A stretch of 64,000 nucleotides of DNA from Pikeienuella piscinae (GTDB lineage Bacteria > Pseudomonadota > Alphaproteobacteria > Rhodobacterales > Rhodobacteraceae), in NCBI RefSeq assembly GCF_011044155.1, contig NZ_CP049056.1, positions 1,860,001 through 1,924,000 of the forward strand, written 5' to 3'. The notes beneath the pieces were generated by a model. It was not told where the DNA came from and ran no database searches. It saw only the letters and a program-made list of their open reading frames with translations. Below, piece after piece: positions 59,440-64,000 of the stretch; within the stretch, counting starts at the first letter, position 1, and every line of letters starts with the position of its first letter. Position numbers and translations under genes: made by a program.

Positions 59440-60505
59440 CGGAGCGGCCCATTCGCGACACGATCAGCCAGAGGAAGAACGGCCCGCCGATGAGCGCGGT
59501 CGCGAGGCCGATCGGCGGCTCGGCCGGGGGCATGGCGGTGCGGACCAGCAGATCGGCGCCGAGTGTCAGCGCCGCGCCGCTAAGCGCCGCCCCGGGCAGG
59601 ATCGCGGCGTGATTCGGCCCGACCAGAAGGCGCGAGATATGCGGCGCCACCAGCCCGATGAAGCTGATCGGCCCCGCCGCCGCCGTGACCGCGCCGACCG
59701 CCAGGGCGGTCAGGGCGCCGATCCGGCGTTTCTCCCGCTCGACATCAATACCACTATGCCGGGCGGCGCGCTCGCCGAGTTGAAAGAGATCGAGCCCGCG
59801 CGCCCGGCGCGCGAGAAGAAGCGAAGCCGGGGCGGCGAAGATCAGCGTCGGGCCAATGACGGCCCAGCGCGCGCCGCCGAGCGAGCCCATGGTCCAGAAT
59901 GTCAGTTCGCGAAGCTGGGCGTCATCGCTCAGATAGACCATCGCGCCGACGAAAGCCCCTGCGATGGCGTTCACCGCGACGCCGGCGAGGATAACCGTCG
60001 CGACCGAGACCCCGCCCCGGCCGCGGGCGACGAAAAAGACGAAGCCGGTCGCCGCCGCCGCGCCGAAAAAGGCGGCGACAGGCAGGAGATAGGGCCGGAT
60101 CACATCCGGCGCGCCGCCGAACAGCGCCTCGCCGAGAACGATCACCGATACCGCGCCGACCGTCGCCCCGGCGGATACGCCGATAAGACCGGGGTCCGCC
60201 AGCGGGTTGCGCAGTACGCCCTGCAAACAGGCGCCGGAAAGGCCGAGCGCGGCCCCGACCAGAATCGCGAGAAGCGCGCGCGGCGCGCGGATCTCTATCA
60301 GGATCACGGTGGTCGCCGGCGCCGCTTCGCCGATGACGGCGCCGACGATTTCATCCAGCGTCAGGCGCACCGGGCCATAGGCGATCTCCGCAAGGAGCAA
60401 CCCGGCCGCAAGCGCAGCTATGAGAGCAAGGATGCGCGCCCGCCGGCCCGGAAACCGCGATGAGGCGCCCGCATCCGCGCGGGAGATTGCCGCAGCCCGG
60501 CTCAT
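59432..60505 (-). CDS. hmuU: Haem ABC transporter permease
   Basis: A 357-residue FecCD-family permease with about ten helices. It shows GPVRLTLDEIVGAVIG, IRAPRALLAILVGAALGLSGACLQGVLRNPLADPGLIGVSAGATVGA (the family's R-x-P-R and NPLA-x-P motif) and PISFIGLVAPHISRLLVGPNH (cytoplasmic coupling loop). It takes haem from HmuT across the inner membrane. Confidence 0.93.
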   Translation of the reverse strand: MSRAAAISRADAGASSRFPGRRARILALIAALAAGLLLAEIAYGPVRLTLDEIVGAVIGEAAPATTVILIEIRAPRALLAILVGAALGLSGACLQGVLRNPLADPGLIGVSAGATVGAVSVIVLGEALFGGAPDVIRPYLLPVAAFFGAAAATGFVFFVARGRGGVSVATVILAGVAVNAIAGAFVGAMVYLSDDAQLRELTFWTMGSLGGARWAVIGPTLIFAAPASLLLARRARGLDLFQLGERAARHSGIDVEREKRRIGALTALAVGAVTAAAGPISFIGLVAPHISRLLVGPNHAAILPGAALSGAALTLGADLLVRTAMPPAEPPIGLATALIGGPFFLWLIVSRMGRSDA

Positions 60506-60508
60506 CGC

Positions 60509-61390
60509 TCAGAGGCCCGCCGCGCTGAGGGCTTCCGGCGGATGAATCAGCCGAGCGAGCGTCTTCACCGCCTCCGGCGCGCGCGGGCCCATGCCGAGAA
60601 GGAGGAGCGCGTCCATCTCGACGCCGCGTCCGGCGCGCCCGGCCGGGGTGATGGCGATGTCGGGGCGCGCCATCACCTCCTCCATGCCACCCAGACGGTC
60701 GGAATGGGCGTCGGTCATCAGGATGATCTCCGGCCCGGCGGCGATCATCGCCTCCCGGTTCATCGGCTTGTAGCCGTCGATCGCGGCGGCGGCGTTCACC
60801 CCGCCGGCCTCGCGGATCACTTCGTCGGCTCCAGTCCCGGCGCCGCCGACCAGCGGCGCGCCGTCGCTGAGTGTGAGGATGAAGAGGATGCGCGGCCGGT
60901 CTTCGATCCGGGCCACGGCATCTCTTACACGGGCGAGCTCGGTCGCGTAGGCTTCCGCCAGCGCCGCGCCGCCCACCGGGTCGCCAATCGCATCGCCAAC
61001 GAACCTGATCTTTTCCGCAACATCGTCGAGATTCCGCGTCTCCGGGGCCGTGGCGATCCTCAGACCCGCCGCGCCAAGGATTTCGATCGCCGCGGGTGGG
61101 CCGGCGTCGGGGGATGCGAGAAGCAGATCAGGCTGCGTCGAGAGCACGCCTTCGGCCGACAGACGCCGCAGATAGCCGAATTGTGGGAGCGCGCGCGCGG
61201 CCTCGGGCCAGGAGGATGTTGTGTCGACCCCGACCAGTCTTTCCTCATGACCAAGCGTGAAGACAATCTCGGTCAGCGCGCCGCCGGCGACCGCGATCCG
61301 CGCCGGTGCGGCGACCGCCTCCTCAGCGCTAGCCGCGCCGATACCGGCGCTGAGCGTGAGCGCGACGGCTAGAAGGGCGGCGTACTTCAT
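60509..61390 (-). CDS. hmuT: Haem-binding periplasmic protein
   Basis: A 293-residue class III binding protein with signal peptide (MKYAALLAVALTLSAGIGAASA). ARIAVAGGALTEIVFTLGHEERLVGVDTTSSWPEAARALPQFGYLRRLSAEGVLSTQPDLLLA is the standard HmuT/ShuT opening. Tyr in QFGYLRRL matches the conserved Tyr that binds haem iron in ShuT/HmuT. It is the first gene of the hmuTUV unit, preceded by an iron-responsive-box-like site. Confidence 0.92.
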   Translation of the reverse strand: MKYAALLAVALTLSAGIGAASAEEAVAAPARIAVAGGALTEIVFTLGHEERLVGVDTTSSWPEAARALPQFGYLRRLSAEGVLSTQPDLLLASPDAGPPAAIEILGAAGLRIATAPETRNLDDVAEKIRFVGDAIGDPVGGAALAEAYATELARVRDAVARIEDRPRILFILTLSDGAPLVGGAGTGADEVIREAGGVNAAAAIDGYKPMNREAMIAAGPEIILMTDAHSDRLGGMEEVMARPDIAITPAGRAGRGVEMDALLLLGMGPRAPEAVKTLARLIHPPEALSAAGL

Positions 61391-61704
61391 GTCTCTATCC
61401 GTATCTTTCCGTCCGCGACAGCCGGGCGCGACAGCCGGGCGAGCCCGCGCGCCTCGCGCCATTGTCGATCATAGTGGTTCTTGGTTTACCCGACTAATAC
61501 TGTCAAGTTTTGAATTGTCGAAAATCGGGGGAACCGATATGCGAGCCGGGCCGAAAGTTCTCGTTCCGACCACGGGAGCACGGCATTGGCGGCGCGGATC
61601 GAAATCCGCTTCATCGCCGAAGCGCTGTCGCCTTGTCTTGCGACTGGCCCGCAATTCGCGCGTTTCGGCGGATGGAAGAAGGCACCCGCGAACGCATCCC
61701 GTGG
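61391..61704 (-). other. 314-base spacer between hmuT and livF
   Basis: The spacer holds the hmuT regulatory region (61460-61510) and about 190 bases up to the livF stop with no recognisable gene or hairpin. Two short rightward frames here encode no known protein. Confidence 0.5.
61490..61507 (-). promoter_or_regulatory. Iron-Rhodo-box-like element upstream of hmuT
   Basis: Read leftward the sequence is CTTGACAGTATTAGTCGG, containing the partial palindrome GAC-N7-GTC. This resembles, from memory, the iron-responsive 'Iron-Rhodo-box' described in front of iron-uptake genes of Rhodobacterales. It also contains TTGACA, which could be the -35 of the hmuT promoter. It lies about 100 bases before the hmuT start. 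Confidence 0.45.
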
Positions 61705-62421
61705 TCAGGCGACCCAGAACGCCTTTTCGAGGTCTTTGAATTCACTCGCCGGACCCTCGTACTTGTTGCGACCAAGCTCCAGCACATAAACGTAATCGGC
61801 GATCTTTAGCGCCTGGCGGATTTCCTGATCGACCAGCAGGATGGTCAGGCCGTCCTTCACCGCGAGATCGGTCAGCATCACGTAGACTTCGTTGGCGAGC
61901 ATCTTGGAGAGCCCGGCGGTCGGCTCGTCCACAAGCAGCATCTTCGGCTCCGCCATCAGCGTCCTGCCGATCTCCACCATGCGCTGCTGGCCGCCCGAAA
62001 GCTCCCCCGTCGCCTGTCGGCGCTTGTCGCGAAGCGCCGGAAAGCGCTGGTAATTCGCCTCCAGCTTCCGGCGCACCTGCGCGCGGTCGCCACGAAAGGT
62101 CCACCCGCCAAGGAGGAGGTTTTCCTCGACCGTCATGTCGCGAAAGACGCCGGGCTGCTGCGGGATATAGGCGAGGCCCTTGAGTATTTTCTCGTGCGTG
62201 GGCACGTCGCGCACGCTTTCGCCTTCGAGCAGCACGTCGCCCTTAAACGGGGCGAGAAAGCCGAATGCGGCCTTCAGCGCAGTAGACTTGCCTACCCCGT
62301 TGGCGCCGAGGATCGCCGTCACCTGGCCGCGCCGCGCAACGACGTTCAGATCAGAAAGGATGTTCAGGTCCCGGTAATAGCCGACATCGAGATCGGTCAG
62401 TTCCAGTACTGCGTCGGTCAC
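61705..62421 (-). CDS. Branched-chain amino acid-type ABC transporter ATP-binding protein (LivF)
   Basis: A 238-residue ATPase: LGANGVGKSTALKAAFG (Walker A), ELSGGQQRMVEIGRTL (signature) and KMLLVDEPTAGLS (Walker B), with IPQQPGVFRDMTVEENL in the LivF-typical Q-loop region. It overlaps livG by four bases. The binding protein and livH are not in the window, so the substrate (branched-chain amino acid, urea or other amide) is open. Confidence 0.92.
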   Translation of the reverse strand: MTDAVLELTDLDVGYYRDLNILSDLNVVARRGQVTAILGANGVGKSTALKAAFGFLAPFKGDVLLEGESVRDVPTHEKILKGLAYIPQQPGVFRDMTVEENLLLGGWTFRGDRAQVRRKLEANYQRFPALRDKRRQATGELSGGQQRMVEIGRTLMAEPKMLLVDEPTAGLSKMLANEVYVMLTDLAVKDGLTILLVDQEIRQALKIADYVYVLELGRNKYEGPASEFKDLEKAFWVA

Positions 62422-63152
62422 GCGTCCTCCTCCTCGTCGACGCCGAGATAGGCCTCGATGACCGCCGGGTCGCGCTTTACCTCGTCGGGCGGGCCGTCGG
62501 CGATCATGTCTCCGAAATTGAGAACCAGCAGGCGCTCCGACAGCGCGAACACGGCGTCCATCTGGTGCGAGATGATGATGATCGCCTTACCGGCCTCGTT
62601 CACCCGACGAATATAGGCGTAGATGATCTCCATCAGCTTCGGGTGCACACCGGCAAAGGGTTCGTCGAGGATCACCACGTCCGGGTCGAGCATCAGGAGG
62701 CGCCCCAGCTCCAGCAATTTCTGCTGACCGCCCGAAAGCGCCTGAGCGTATTCGTTACGCAGGTGGTCAAGCGTCAGAAACTCCAGCACCGACATGGATT
62801 TGTCGCGCAGCTCGGCGGCGCCCCCGGTGCGCCCGAGGGCGAGCGCCGGCACCGCGAGATTCTCCAGAACCGTCATCCGCCGGAAGGCGCGGGTCACCTG
62901 AAAGGTCCGTCCCAGACCCGCGCGCGCCACCTCGAATGGCTGCAACTGATCGATCCGCTGGTCATTGAGATAGACCGTGCCGGAATTTGGCGTCACCGCG
63001 CCGTCAAGCACATTGGTCAGGGTCGTCTTGCCGGCCCCGTTCGGGCCGATGAGGCCGATCAGCTCCGGCCCGTTCACCTCGAAGCTGACGCCCTTGAGAA
63101 CATGCAAGCCGCCGAAGCGTTTGTGGAGATTACTGACCTTGAGATGGATCAT
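62418..63152 (-). CDS. Branched-chain amino acid-type ABC transporter ATP-binding protein (LivG)
   Basis: A 244-residue ATPase: IGPNGAGKTTLTNVLDG (Walker A), LSGGQQKLLELGRLL (signature), DVVILDEPFAGVHP (Walker B). The conserved LivG start HKRFGGLHVLKGVSFEV and RTFQVTRAFRRMTVLENLAV are present. The C-terminal VIEAYLG is the usual LivG end. It overlaps livM by four bases. Confidence 0.93.
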   Translation of the reverse strand: MIHLKVSNLHKRFGGLHVLKGVSFEVNGPELIGLIGPNGAGKTTLTNVLDGAVTPNSGTVYLNDQRIDQLQPFEVARAGLGRTFQVTRAFRRMTVLENLAVPALALGRTGGAAELRDKSMSVLEFLTLDHLRNEYAQALSGGQQKLLELGRLLMLDPDVVILDEPFAGVHPKLMEIIYAYIRRVNEAGKAIIIISHQMDAVFALSERLLVLNFGDMIADGPPDEVKRDPAVIEAYLGVDEEEDA

Positions 63153-64000
63153 GACGCGCCCTCCCCCGCCCCACCCGACTGGCGACGGGCCACCGTCTCC
63201 GCCGCCACATGGCCGCGGGTGAAGCGGGTGATCAGCGGCGCGATCAGCCCGTTGCGGAAAAAGCGCAGCGTGATCATCAGGAGTATGCCGAAGAAGACCA
63301 GCCGCCAGACCGTCATGTCGATCACATAGCCGCCGATTTCGATATTACTCCGCAGCATCTCCAACGCGACCTGAAGGATGATCGCGCCGATCGCGGCGGC
63401 GACGAAATTCTCCAACCCCCCGATCACCGCCATCGCCACCACCAGGCTGGTCTGCAGCAGGAACAGCATGTTCGGCGTGACGATGCCGACATAATGCGCC
63501 TGAACCGCGCCGGCCGACGCCGCCATCGCGGTGGTGATGGTGAATACCAGCACCTTGTAGCGCGTGGTGTTGACGCCGAGCGCCGCCGCCGCGTCCGTAT
63601 CCTCGCGAAGCGCGCGGATGAAAAGGCCGAATTTAGACCGCGCGAGCCAGGCCATGATCGCGAGACAGGCGAGCAGAAGCCCGAGCATGATGAAATAGGG
63701 GGGGATCTTGTCGGTCGGCCCGAAATGACGGCCGAACACGGTCAGCCCGTGCTCGAAAAGCGGCGGCAGCTCCATCCCCGCCTGCCCGCGCGTGATATCG
63801 ATCTCGGCGGAGATCGTCGCCTTGACGATCTCGGAGAACCCGAGCGTGAAAAGCGCGAGATAGGCGGCGCGGAGCCTCAATACGAGAATACCGACGAGAA
63901 AGCCGAAGAGCCCACCCAACAATGTGCCTAGCACGATGCCGAGCGCGACCGGCATTCGCGTGACCTGAACCGTATCGCCCCAGCCCGCCATCGCCTGGCG
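63149..64000 (-). CDS. Branched-chain amino acid-type ABC transporter permease (LivM), 5' end cut off
   Basis: 284 residues of a LivM permease are visible; the frame stays open to the window edge, so the N-terminal helices lie outside. FGFLVGILVLRLRAAYLALFTLGFSEIV and FIRALREDTDAAAALGVNTTRYKVLVFTITTAMAASAGAVQAHYVGIVTPNM are the diagnostic LivM segments (the EAA-like loop). A Met at 63991 is internal, not the start. It belongs to one operon with livG and livF. Confidence 0.93.
   Translation of the reverse strand, partial: RQAMAGWGDTVQVTRMPVALGIVLGTLLGGLFGFLVGILVLRLRAAYLALFTLGFSEIVKATISAEIDITRGQAGMELPPLFEHGLTVFGRHFGPTDKIPPYFIMLGLLLACLAIMAWLARSKFGLFIRALREDTDAAAALGVNTTRYKVLVFTITTAMAASAGAVQAHYVGIVTPNMLFLLQTSLVVAMAVIGGLENFVAAAIGAIILQVALEMLRSNIEIGGYVIDMTVWRLVFFGILLMITLRFFRNGLIAPLITRFTRGHVAAETVARRQSGGAGEGAS

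Overview
The window is GC-rich DNA from an alphaproteobacterium, most likely of the order Rhodobacterales. The clues are the gene families and their neighbours: an H-NOX-like protein between a malyl-CoA-lyase-type gene and accA, a formate dehydrogenase locus with DUF3305/DUF3306/DUF6494/DUF6505 accessory proteins, a small complex I-type zinc-finger protein, and an hmuTUV haem importer. The taxonomy is inferred from content, not from a marker gene. Genes are dense on both strands, with many ATGA/GTGA overlaps.

Region by region. 1-12.3 kb is mostly housekeeping: a CoA ester lyase 3' end, an H-NOX-like protein, accA, purEK, an S49 peptidase, a CaCA exchanger, a pteridine-reductase-like SDR, uvrC, and a GNAT acetyltransferase overlapping a histone-deacetylase-like hydrolase. 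12.3-16.1 kb holds oppBCDF-type peptide ABC genes. Their substrate-binding protein gene (16.1-17.7 kb) is broken by several frameshifts and a stop. It abuts an amidohydrolase fragment that runs in frame into the C-terminal domain of a CobW-type metallochaperone, so 16.1-18.9 kb looks like a decayed, rearranged junction. 19.1-24.0 kb has aroQ, a DUF2092 protein with a Gly/Arg/Asn-rich partner, an amidase and a MetX-like hydrolase.

24.1-39.4 kb is the most coherent block. Tungstate ABC genes (tupBCA) converge on a regulator with a ligand-binding domain, followed by a three-subunit periplasmic formate dehydrogenase (Cys type, Tat-exported), a TorD-like chaperone, a mini-Tat protein and DUF3305/3306. 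Divergent from these are a 658-residue multi-cluster Fe-S protein, DUF6494, an ApbC/Mrp Fe-S carrier, a DUF4444 ligase-like protein and DUF6505. It reads as metal uptake, sensing, enzyme and a largely uncharacterised maturation kit.

39.4-45.0 kb makes GDP-mannose and GDP-mannuronate for an exopolysaccharide. 45.1-47.5 kb has a zinc-finger protein, arfB, a strongly structured small-ORF transcript, a YhhQ-type transporter, a tRNA-Glu and about 0.7 kb without a convincing gene. 47.4-55.9 kb is a catabolic operon: 2-oxoacid-dehydrogenase-type E1 alpha/beta, a TRAP transporter, a second ThDP enzyme, an unrecognised tandem-duplicated protein and an IclR regulator, with a promoter and candidate operator at the front. 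55.9-61.5 kb is haem uptake (TonB, two ExbD, ExbB, a haem-degrading-type monooxygenase, HmuVUT). 61.7-64.0 kb is livF-livG-livM, with livM cut by the window edge.

The best candidates for undescribed biology are the formate dehydrogenase accessory set, the GSHGG tandem-repeat protein, the small-ORF/double-hairpin transcript upstream of arfB, and the amidohydrolase-CobW chimera.
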